Source of the DNA: VRUE01 sp963702705
Lineage (GTDB): Bacteria > Actinomycetota > Thermoleophilia > Solirubrobacterales > 70-9
Length of the DNA stretch: 54,463 nt
Reading direction: 5' to 3'
Assembly (NCBI GenBank): GCA_963702705.1
Contig: CAVPDR010000004.1
Coordinates: 1 to 54,463, forward strand
The notes beneath the pieces were generated by a model, which worked only from the letters and a program-made list of their open reading frames with translations, searched no databases and was not told where the DNA came from. Each line of letters starts with the position of its first letter. Position 1 is the stretch's first letter. Below are positions 1 to 8,920 of this stretch, piece by piece. A program made the translations under genes and the position numbers.

Positions 1-489
1 AACGCGGTCGAGGATCTTGCCGTCCTGGAGCCGGTCTGGAATGCCCTGCAGGAACACCACACCGAGATCAACCCGGACCTCGGCCCCGGCACCCCGGCGC
101 GGCCTGCGCCCGACGCCTGGCGGATCCGCCGCGCCAAGTACGAGCACTGGCTCGAGGACCCCGACACCTTCTTCGTCGTTGCCGAGGCCGACGGCAGTCC
201 GGTCGGCTACGCCTGCGTCACGATCGGCATGCCCTACGCAAGCTGGGCAAGCGGCGACCGCATCGCCGAGCTGGAGACCCTCACCGTCCTGGCCGACCAG
301 CGCGGCGGGGGCGTGGGGGCCTCACTGCTCGAAGCCGTCTGGCAAGGCCTCGCGGAGCGTGGCGTGAAGGACATGGCGATCACGACGACGGTCACCAACG
401 TCGACGCCCAGCGCTTCTACGAGCGCGAGGGCTTCAACCAACGCTTCGCTGTCTATTACGGCACCGCCCCCGACACGTCCTCGAAATAA
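1..489 (+). CDS. GNAT-family N-acetyltransferase, 5'-truncated by window edge
   Basis: The frame is open from base 1 and ends at TAA (487-489), so 162 codons of a longer or near-complete gene are visible. The stretch DQRGGGVGASLLEAVW fits acetyl-CoA-binding motif A of GNAT enzymes (Q/R-x-x-G-x-G/A), preceded by a beta strand (AELETLTVLA). The C-terminal NVDAQRFYEREGF is the usual motif-B region before the last strand. The family transfers an acetyl group from acetyl-CoA to an amine; the substrate cannot be told from sequence. It lies 53 nt upstream of the restriction-modification pair on the same strand and is probably unrelated to it in function. Confidence 0.85.
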   Translation, partial: NAVEDLAVLEPVWNALQEHHTEINPDLGPGTPARPAPDAWRIRRAKYEHWLEDPDTFFVVAEADGSPVGYACVTIGMPYASWASGDRIAELETLTVLADQRGGGVGASLLEAVWQGLAERGVKDMAITTTVTNVDAQRFYEREGFNQRFAVYYGTAPDTSSK

Positions 490-542
490 CGAGAGATCGA
501 GTCTCCAAAACCAAGCCGGTCCGCCGCGTAGGGTCTCTTCCC

Positions 543-2198
543 ATGACGCCCTCTGCACCTGATGTCGCCGCTCCGATCGAGATCCTCGACGCTCCAAACT
601 ATGGCGAGGTCTTTACCCGGCGCTGGGTCGTCGAGCTGATCCTCGACCTCTGCGGTTACACCCCTGACAAGGACCTCGCCAACCTCCGAATCTTCGAGCC
701 AGCATGCGGCTCTGGTGCCTTTCTCGGCCCAATCATTGAGCGTCTGGCGAAGTCGGCGAGGACATTCGATCGAGATCTTGCATCGGCACGAGACGCAATC
801 GTCGCCAAGGACCTCCAGGCCGGCAACGTGAAGTTGGCGCGAACAGCAGCGAGAGAGGCGCTCTCGACGGCCGGTCTCGACCCAAGCAAGGCAAGCCTGC
901 TCGCCAGGCGCTGGATTCGTCAGGGGGATTTCCTCCTCGACCCACTCCCCGACGAGCCCGCCGATCTGGTCGTCGGCAACCCTCCCTACATTCGGCTTGA
1001 GGCTGTGCCGCCAGAGCTCTCGATCGCGTACCGCCAAGCCTGTCCGACCATGGGCGGACGCTCGGATGTCTACGTCGGCTTCTACGAACGCGGTCTTTCT
1101 GCTTTGCGCGACAACGGCGTCCTCGGCTTTATCTGCTCCGATCGGTGGATGCGGAACGCCTACGGCGCAAGGCTGCGCGAGCTCATCGCGCGGGAGTGGG
1201 CGGTGGACGTCGTTCTCTCGATGACTGGAGTCGATGCCTTTGAGGACGAAGTCAGTGCCTACCCAGCCATCACGATCCTTCGGCGCGGAAGGCAGGAGAT
1301 TGGTCCGCTGGTTGCCGACGCCACCTCGGGCTTCGACAGTGCCCACGCTGAACGCTTTGTGAAGGTCGCCAGCAACGGCGCTCGTACGTCGAGCAAGGAC
1401 AAATTTGTCGCCGCTCGAATGCCCCGCTGGTTCAGTGGTCGGGCAGGGTGGCCGCACGGCTCGCCGGCAATGCTTGCCACCCTCGCCGACATCGAGGAGA
1501 GGCTCCCCACGCTGGAGGACGAAGTCACAGGAACACGAGTGGGCATCGGTCTGGCATCGGGGGCCGATCGCATATTTGTCACAGATGATCCAAACCTCGT
1601 GGAGCCCGAGCGACTTTTGCCAATGGCGCTCGTACGAGACATCGCAGATGCACGTTTGGACTGGTCGGGTCACTACCTCGTCAATCCGTGGGATGAGGGT
1701 GGTCTGGTGGACCTTGCCCAATGGCCTGACCTGAAGTCTTACCTAACGGCCCACGAGGCGATCCTGGGAAAGCGCCACACCGCTAGGTCCGGCAAGTGGC
1801 ACAAGACAATAGACCGCGTGATCGAGGGTCTAGAGCAACAGCCAAAGCTTTATCTCCCGGACTTCAAAGAGAAGCTTTTTCCTGTCCTCGACAAAGGCCA
1901 GACATACCCCCACCACAACCTCTACTGGATCACCTCCGATCAGTGGGACTTGGAGGTACTAGGAGGAATTCTGCTGAGCGATGTCGCCAACATGTTTATC
2001 AACGCTTACTCAGTTCGCATGCGCGGCGGTTATCTTCGGTTTCAGGCTCAGTATCTACGTCGCATCTGCGTCCCATGTCTCGACCAAATTGACGCCCAAA
2101 CCCGACACCTGCTCAAGCGAGCATTTAGATCACGGGATCACGAGGCGGCGACGCAAGTCGTCTTGCCGCTGTACGGACTGGATACCGTCCCCGGATAA
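543..2198 (+). CDS. Type II DNA adenine-N6 methyltransferase, M.PaeR7I/XhoI-like
   Basis: A 551-residue protein with the gamma-class N6-adenine methyltransferase signature. FEPACGSGAFLGP near residue 55 is motif I (AdoMet binding), and NPPY near residue 146 is catalytic motif IV, followed by IRLEAVPPELSIAY. The C-terminal half would hold the target-recognition region. Length is close to M.PaeR7I (about 530 residues). It is followed with a 1-nt stop/start overlap (TAATG) by a PaeR7I-like endonuclease, so the two form one operon. By homology it should protect CTCGAG from the partner enzyme; the exact site is inferred from the family. No Shine-Dalgarno site precedes the ATG, but TAGGGT at 529-534 lies 8 nt before it, suggesting a leaderless start. 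Confidence 0.9.
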   Translation: MTPSAPDVAAPIEILDAPNYGEVFTRRWVVELILDLCGYTPDKDLANLRIFEPACGSGAFLGPIIERLAKSARTFDRDLASARDAIVAKDLQAGNVKLARTAAREALSTAGLDPSKASLLARRWIRQGDFLLDPLPDEPADLVVGNPPYIRLEAVPPELSIAYRQACPTMGGRSDVYVGFYERGLSALRDNGVLGFICSDRWMRNAYGARLRELIAREWAVDVVLSMTGVDAFEDEVSAYPAITILRRGRQEIGPLVADATSGFDSAHAERFVKVASNGARTSSKDKFVAARMPRWFSGRAGWPHGSPAMLATLADIEERLPTLEDEVTGTRVGIGLASGADRIFVTDDPNLVEPERLLPMALVRDIADARLDWSGHYLVNPWDEGGLVDLAQWPDLKSYLTAHEAILGKRHTARSGKWHKTIDRVIEGLEQQPKLYLPDFKEKLFPVLDKGQTYPHHNLYWITSDQWDLEVLGGILLSDVANMFINAYSVRMRGGYLRFQAQYLRRICVPCLDQIDAQTRHLLKRAFRSRDHEAATQVVLPLYGLDTVPG

Positions 2199-2920
2199 TG
2201 GCTCCGTCACGGAAAGATCTCGACATCGCGATTGCCGCTTACTGGGCCGCAAAGGGAGCACAGCAGGCAGCCGCCGAAGCAGTCAGCTCCACCGCCGAGG
2301 GAAGCGCCAAGGCGGTCCGCGGAGGTGGTCATTTCAACCCGGTGGCAAACCTGCTGGCGCGATTTTTCACCGATGCCGGTTATCCGGCTGAGTCCATTGC
2401 GGCCAACGGACGAAAGGTAATCCTCCCCGGTCACTTTCGACCAAACAAGGCGTGGGACCTCGTAATCGTCCACAAGGAAGTCCTCGTTGCGGCGATTGAG
2501 CTAAAGGCTCTCGGTGGTCCCTCCTACGGCAAGAACTACAACAACCGTGTCGAGGAGGCACTCGGAAACGCGGTGGATCTTTCACATGCAAGCCGGGCTG
2601 GCCTCACCGGCCGCGAGAAACCATGGCTGGGTTACTTCTTCCTAATGGACGACTCACCCGAAGCACGCCAGCCCCGGGAACCTCGTACGAACCCTGTGAT
2701 TCCAGCCGCCCCAGAGTGGCCGATCCTTTCGTTTCAGGAGCGATTTTCGCTCACCGGCCGTCGCTTCTTGGAGGAAGGACTTTACGATGCCGTCTGCTAC
2801 GTCACAGCCTCCAAGGCCGAGCCGATCCCTAAAGAACCCGAGCCGCTTCTTGACTGGCAACATTTCTCCGCTGCAATCGAGGCGCGCCTTACCTATCTCT
2901 CGAAACTTGGACTTCCGTAA
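2198..2920 (+). CDS. Type II restriction endonuclease, PaeR7I/XhoI-like
   Basis: A 240-residue protein that fits the PaeR7I/XhoI family in length (about 245 residues) and in core sequence. The stretch GRKVILPGHFRPNKAWDL, followed about 15 residues later by AAIELKALGG, supplies the D...E-x-K arrangement of a PD-(D/E)XK nuclease (around residues 85-105). GKNYNNRVEEALGNAVDL follows, typical of this family. It would cleave double-stranded CTCGAG that is not methylated by the upstream enzyme. The ATG overlaps the methyltransferase stop by one base, so its translation is probably coupled, which keeps the nuclease subordinate to the protecting enzyme. It ends only 3 bp from the stop of the convergent TetR gene, with no visible terminator between them. 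Confidence 0.88.
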   Translation: MAPSRKDLDIAIAAYWAAKGAQQAAAEAVSSTAEGSAKAVRGGGHFNPVANLLARFFTDAGYPAESIAANGRKVILPGHFRPNKAWDLVIVHKEVLVAAIELKALGGPSYGKNYNNRVEEALGNAVDLSHASRAGLTGREKPWLGYFFLMDDSPEARQPREPRTNPVIPAAPEWPILSFQERFSLTGRRFLEEGLYDAVCYVTASKAEPIPKEPEPLLDWQHFSAAIEARLTYLSKLGLP

Positions 2921-2923
2921 CAG

Positions 2924-3562
2924 CTAGGCGGTACTGCCCAGCGCCTCGTCAATGAACGGGCCGAGCAGCTCGCCGGCCTGCGTCGCGGTCGTCTCCGGCG
3001 AGTCGCCAGGGGCGGTGATGTAGCTGATCGCGAGGCGGACGAGGGACTCGGCCAGCAGCGCCGTCTTGTCCGCCGGGGCCTGGGGCCAGCCCTCCTCAAT
3101 CGTCGCTTTGAGCCGAGCCGTGGCCCACTGGACCACGGGCATGCCCTGGGTGGTGACGAAGGGCAGCATGCCGCCGGTGCCGTCGTCGCTGAGCAGGATG
3201 CGGACGAGCGGGTCCTCGCCCGCGGTGACGAGGAACGCCGTCAGCGCGGCGCCGACCGCGGCGCGCGGGTCGTCGAGGTGCTCGCGGACGGCCGCGTCGA
3301 CGTCGTCGAGGAAACGTTCGCCCTCGTGGATGACGAAGGCCTGGCCGAACTCGTCGCGGCTGCCGAACTCCTTGTAGAGAGTCTGGCGACTGACCCCGGC
3401 CGCGCCGGCGATCGCCGACATCGTAATCTCCGACCAGGCGCGGCTCTGCAGCTCGTCGCGGGCGGCGCCGAATAGCGTCTCGCGCAGCAGCTCGCGCGCG
3501 GCCTGCGGGTATGGCGTGCGAGCGGTGGCCACCGCGGGGATCGCCCCAGCGGAAGCGGTCAC
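2924..3562 (-). CDS. TetR-family transcriptional regulator of the alkB operon
   Basis: The protein is 212 residues from a GTG start at 3562 that overlaps the rubredoxin stop in a GTGA junction; the longer open frame upstream lies inside rubredoxin and is rejected. The N-terminal helix-turn-helix (MSAIAGAAGVSRQTLYKEFGS) is classic TetR, followed by an all-helical ligand-binding and dimerisation domain. The gene is third in the transcript alkB-rubredoxin-tetR, like the regulator at the end of the Rhodococcus alkB-rubA-alkU cluster. It probably represses its own operon through the palindrome at 4969-4993 and is released by a long-chain lipid or alkane-derived ligand; the ligand is inferred. Confidence 0.9.
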   Translation of the reverse strand: MTASAGAIPAVATARTPYPQAARELLRETLFGAARDELQSRAWSEITMSAIAGAAGVSRQTLYKEFGSRDEFGQAFVIHEGERFLDDVDAAVREHLDDPRAAVGAALTAFLVTAGEDPLVRILLSDDGTGGMLPFVTTQGMPVVQWATARLKATIEEGWPQAPADKTALLAESLVRLAISYITAPGDSPETTATQAGELLGPFIDEALGSTA

Positions 3563-3738
3563 TCTCCGGCCCCGTCCTCGTCGGGCTCGAAGTCGACCTT
3601 GTCGCGCACCCCGCAGTCGGGGCAGGCCCAGTCGTCGGGAACGTCGCTCCACGAGGTTCCGGCGGGGAAGCCCTCGCGCGGGTGTCCCGCTTGCTCGTCG
3701 TAGGCGTAGCCGCAGGAGGGGCAGCGCCAGCGGCTCAC
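3559..3738 (-). CDS. Rubredoxin
   Basis: A 59-residue protein with two C-x-x-C-G knuckles (CPSCGYAYD near residue 7 and CPDCGVRDKV near residue 39) that bind one iron, plus the family's conserved EGFPAGTSWSDVPDDWACP spacer. It carries electrons from a rubredoxin reductase to the alkane hydroxylase encoded just upstream. The GTG start at 3738 overlaps the alkB stop by 4 nt (GTGA), and its own stop overlaps the tetR GTG in the same way, so all three genes look translationally coupled. The knuckle spacing resembles the AlkG2-type rubredoxins that support alkane hydroxylation. No rubredoxin reductase is visible in the window. Confidence 0.95.
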   Translation of the reverse strand: MSRWRCPSCGYAYDEQAGHPREGFPAGTSWSDVPDDWACPDCGVRDKVDFEPDEDGAGE

Positions 3739-4925
3739 GAGGCCGCCCCGTAGCGGGCGAGGATGCGCTTGCGCCTGCGCGGCTGGATATTGGCCCGGGT
3801 GAGGTCGCCGCCGAAGTGCTCGACCAGGCGCGGGTCCATCACCCGCCGCCACAGCGGCGGCACCCAGGCGAGCACGATCATCCCGGCGTAGCCGGTGGGC
3901 AGCTGCGGCGCCTCGTCGACGTGGCGCAGCGCCTGGTAGCGCCGGGTCGGGTTGGCGTGGTGGTCGCTGTGGCGCTGCAGGTGGTAGAGCAGCACGTTGG
4001 AAGCGACGTTGTTGCTGTTCCAGCTGTGCTCGGGGAGGCAGCGCTCGTAGCGACCGTCCTCCTTCTTCTGGCGCAGCAGGCCGTAGTGCTCGAGGTAGTT
4101 GACGACCTCCAGCAGCGAGAAGCCGAGCACCGCCTGGATCAGCAGGTAGGGCAGGACGACGGGGCCGAAGACGATCGCCAGCGCCGCGAACAGCACCACC
4201 GTCATCGCCCAGGCGCCGAGCAGGTCGTTGCGCAGCGTCCAGTGCGACTTGCCCATGCGGTCGAGGCGGGCGCACTCGATCCCCCAGGCCGAGCGCAAGC
4301 TGCCGGCGACGGTGCGCGGCAGGAAGGCCCAGAAGCTCTCCCCCAACCGCGAGCTGGCCGGGTCCTCGGGGGTGGCGACGCGGACGTGGTGACCGCGGTT
4401 GTGCTCGATGAAGAAGTGGCCGTAGCCGGTCTGCGCAAGCGCCACCCGGCTGAGCCAGCGCTCCGAGCTCTCACGCTTGTGGCCGAGCTCATGGGCGGTG
4501 TTGATCGCGATCCCGCCGACCACCCCCATCGTCACCGCCAGGCCGAGGCTCTCCAGGACCGAGAGGTCGCCGCTCGACCAGAGCCAGCAGGCGAAGACGA
4601 GGCCGGCGTACTGGACCGGGATGAAGAGGTAGGTGCACCAGCGGTAGTAGCGGTCCTGCTCGAGCCACTTGAGGATGCTGTCGGGCGGGTTGCTCGGGTC
4701 AACCCCGATCGCGATGTCGAGCAGGGGGAAGGCAACGAAGACAAGCAGCGGCCCGAAGAACCAAAACGCCTCGAAGCCGGTGACTTCGACGCTGGCCCAG
4801 GCGATGAAGGGGGCAAAGGGGATGACCAATCCCATCAACCAGGCGTAGCGCTTGGCGTCCTTCCAAGTGGCCGGGTTGAGCTCGATCGCCGACCCGTGGT
4901 CGTGGCTGTGCGTTGCGGCCTCCAT
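3735..4925 (-). CDS. alkB: Alkane 1-monooxygenase (integral-membrane di-iron)
   Basis: A 396-residue membrane protein with the histidine boxes of AlkB: HELGHK (residues 145-150), EHNRGHH (174-180) and LQRHSDHHA (near residue 320), plus NYLEHYGL between boxes two and three. Several long hydrophobic segments span the membrane. The enzyme hydroxylates the terminal carbon of medium to long n-alkanes using oxygen and electrons from rubredoxin. ATG at 4925 is preceded by a strong AAGGAGG (4934-4940). The gene opens the alkB-rubredoxin-tetR operon, and the inverted repeat at 4969-4993 lies in its promoter region. Confidence 0.96.
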   Translation of the reverse strand: MEAATHSHDHGSAIELNPATWKDAKRYAWLMGLVIPFAPFIAWASVEVTGFEAFWFFGPLLVFVAFPLLDIAIGVDPSNPPDSILKWLEQDRYYRWCTYLFIPVQYAGLVFACWLWSSGDLSVLESLGLAVTMGVVGGIAINTAHELGHKRESSERWLSRVALAQTGYGHFFIEHNRGHHVRVATPEDPASSRLGESFWAFLPRTVAGSLRSAWGIECARLDRMGKSHWTLRNDLLGAWAMTVVLFAALAIVFGPVVLPYLLIQAVLGFSLLEVVNYLEHYGLLRQKKEDGRYERCLPEHSWNSNNVASNVLLYHLQRHSDHHANPTRRYQALRHVDEAPQLPTGYAGMIVLAWVPPLWRRVMDPRLVEHFGGDLTRANIQPRRRKRILARYGAAS

Positions 4926-4968
4926 CGCTGCATCCTCCTTGTCAAATAACCCGAGAACGTCTTCTTGG

Positions 4969-4993
4969 TTTACAAGATAGCGATCTTTGTAAA
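4969..4993. promoter_or_regulatory. Palindromic operator candidate upstream of alkB
   Basis: TTTACAAGAT (4969-4978) and ATCTTTGTAAA (4983-4993) are inverted copies with one extra T, separated by AGCG. The site is AT-rich in a GC-rich region and lies 44-68 nt before the alkB start. Its size and symmetry suit a TetR dimer pair, and the operon's own TetR is the obvious candidate. No clear -10 box could be fixed between it and the start codon. Confidence 0.6.
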
Positions 4994-5059
4994 TCGGCGC
5001 AACAGAGAGCGCCTCACTGTCAGCTACGCGTCGGCATTCGGGTCGCTACCATCCGCCCC

Positions 5060-5284
5060 GTGGAAACGTTCTTGGGATTCATTCAGGTGATCATCTCCGC
5101 GGTGCTGATCTTCCTGATCCTGTTGCACTCCGGCAAAGACACCGGGCTCTCCGGCGCCTTCGGCATCGGCGGTGGCGGTGGCGGCTTCAGCGGCGGCTCG
5201 ATGGTCGAGCGCAACCTCGACCGCGCGACGATCTTCTTCGCGATCCTCTTCGCGGTCAACACGATCGTCCTGCTGAAGGTCTAG
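5060..5284 (+). CDS. secG: Preprotein translocase subunit SecG
   Basis: The 74-residue product has two membrane helices (FLGFIQVIISAVLIFLILLH and TIFFAILFAVNTIVLLKV) joined by a glycine-rich loop (GAFGIGGGGGGFSGG), which is the SecG pattern. It helps the SecYEG channel move proteins across the cytoplasmic membrane. GTG at 5060 is chosen because it begins the first helix at the usual distance, and because TACCAT at 5047-5052 lies 7 nt before it, as expected for a leaderless mRNA. In many actinobacteria secG follows tpiA; here it lies about 16 kb from that gene. Confidence 0.92.
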   Translation: METFLGFIQVIISAVLIFLILLHSGKDTGLSGAFGIGGGGGGFSGGSMVERNLDRATIFFAILFAVNTIVLLKV

Positions 5285-5291
5285 TCGCCGG

Positions 5292-5298
<7 letters not shown>
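5278..5298. terminator. Small hairpin between convergent secG and ccmF
   Basis: GGTCTA (5278-5283) and TAGACC (5293-5298) form an inverted repeat that overlaps both convergent stop codons. There is no T tract, so it is at best a weak bidirectional stop signal. Confidence 0.35.
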
Positions 5299-7686
<2,388 letters not shown>

Positions 7687-7697
<11 letters not shown>

Positions 7698-8088
7698 TCG
7701 AGGTGGTGAACTTCGACGGGCACTTGGTCACCAGCGTGTCGCGTTCGCCGATGAAAGTGCCGTGCTCGACTTCGCCGGTGAGGACGATCTCGCGGCCACC
7801 ACGGAAGGGATCGGGAACGGTGCCGCTGTAGGTGACCGGGAGGGTCGGGCCGCCGCCTTCCCGATCGACGACCCGGAAGCGCAGTTCCTGCCCGTCGTGG
7901 CGGATCGAGCCCGGCACGACCTTGCCGGTGAGGTCGTAGCTGACCCCGGGCGCGGCGCCGAGCAGCTGCGAGGGCTCCTTCGCCTCGCTGGCGGCGCTGA
8001 AGGAGGTGTAGACGAGCGCCGCTGCCAGGAGGACGGCGACGCTGAGGGCTACGACGAGCCGGATCTTCCGCTTGCGCTGGGGATCCAC
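7687..8088 (-). CDS. ccmE: Periplasmic heme chaperone CcmE, Cys-type
   Basis: A 133-residue protein: a short basic N-terminus (PQRKRKIRL), one membrane anchor (residues 10-30), then a beta-barrel domain with DLTGKVVPGSIRHDGQELRFRV, the conserved CcmE core. CcmE holds heme covalently between the CcmABCD exporter and CcmF. The usual heme-attaching HxxxY is replaced by Cys123-P-S-K-Phe127 near the C-terminus, so this belongs to the cysteine-type CcmE proteins known from archaea, Desulfovibrio and many Gram-positive bacteria, with Phe where Tyr is usual. The GTG start at 8088 begins VDPQRKRK; the longer open frame upstream has no CcmE similarity. GATAAT-like sequence at 8098-8103 lies 9 nt before it. 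Confidence 0.88.
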
Positions 8089-8117
8089 GAACCGGGGATT
8101 ATCGCAAGATGTGGTGG

Positions 8118-8190
8118 GGGAGCGAATGGACCAGGGTCGGCGGACGCGCTTCGCGCTTGAGTGTCCGCCGACCCTGGTCCATTCGCTCCT
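8118..8190. repeat. Long inverted repeat IR1 between ccmE and the SDR gene
   Basis: Bases 8119-8145 pair with 8163-8189 as a 27-bp perfect stem, extended by a G-T pair at 8118/8190. The loop holds a second hairpin, GCGC-TTC-GCGC (8146-8156). It occupies most of the spacer between the divergent ccmE and SDR genes. No T tract adjoins it on either strand, so a simple intrinsic terminator is not the obvious explanation. It carries the AGGGTCGG sequence seen in other arms of the family. Confidence 0.85.
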
Positions 8191-8218
8191 CGCAGGCCGG
8201 AGTTGCGAGAATCGGCGC

Positions 8219-8920
8219 ATGAGCGATGACCCAGTGCTGCTCATTACCGGAGCTTCGAGTGGGATCGGGGCTGCGACGGCGCGGGCTGCGGCGGGGAAGT
8301 ACCGGTTGGTGCTCGCCGCGCGGCGGCTGGAGCAGCTTGAAGAGCTTGTTGGTGAGCTTGGCGAGGAGCGGGCTCTGGCCGTTCGCTGCGATGTCAGCGA
8401 GTGGGATCAGGTCGAGGCTATGGCCGCGGCGGCGATTGAGCGGTTTGGCCGGATCGATGCCGTCTTTGCCAATGCGGGGTTTGGCGCCTCGCGCGGGTTC
8501 CTTGAGGAGTCGCCCGAGCACTGGCGCTCGATGGTGCTGACCAACGTCTACGGCGTCGCCCTGACGATCCGGGCCACCCTCCCCCACCTGCTCGAGCGCG
8601 GCGAGGGCCACTTCCTCATCACCAGCTCGGTGGCGGGGCGGCGAGCGCTGCCAGGGTCTCTCTACTCGGCGACCAAGTTCGCCGCGACCGCGATCGGGGA
8701 GTCACTGCGGGCCGAGTTGCGTCAGATGCACGAGAACCGCGAGATCAAGGTCACCCTGATCGAGCCGGGTATGACCGACACGCCCTTCTTCGACAACCGC
8801 CCCGGCGAGTGGGCACTGCAAGACGACGACATCGCCAAGGCCGTCCTCTACGCGCTCGAACAACGGCCGGGCGTCGACGTCAACGAGATCCTGATCCGCC
8901 CCACCAGCCAGCCGATCTAG
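8219..8920 (+). CDS. Short-chain dehydrogenase/reductase (SDR)
   Basis: The 233-residue product has the classical SDR features: TGASSGIG near residue 9 (NAD(P)-binding), NAGFG near residue 80, a catalytic Ser (ITSSVAG) and YSATK holding the Tyr and Lys. Classical SDRs oxidise or reduce hydroxyl and keto groups with NAD(P)(H); the substrate is unknown. The ATG at 8219 fits the family N-terminus, and GAGAAT (8207-8212) lies 6 nt ahead, suggesting a leaderless mRNA. The gene is convergent with the large secreted-protein gene, and their TAG stops share the palindromic CTAG at 8917-8920. Confidence 0.92.
   Translation: MSDDPVLLITGASSGIGAATARAAAGKYRLVLAARRLEQLEELVGELGEERALAVRCDVSEWDQVEAMAAAAIERFGRIDAVFANAGFGASRGFLEESPEHWRSMVLTNVYGVALTIRATLPHLLERGEGHFLITSSVAGRRALPGSLYSATKFAATAIGESLRAELRQMHENREIKVTLIEPGMTDTPFFDNRPGEWALQDDDIAKAVLYALEQRPGVDVNEILIRPTSQPI

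Noticed and set aside
141..150. Depletion of the predicted restriction site CTCGAG
   Set aside because: The site is present (for example near 141, in GGCTCGAGGAC), and a methylating host need not avoid it.
3563..3652. Longer N-terminus for the TetR protein
   Set aside because: The extra 30 residues are Arg-rich, lie inside rubredoxin in another frame, and the GTGA junction gives a better start.
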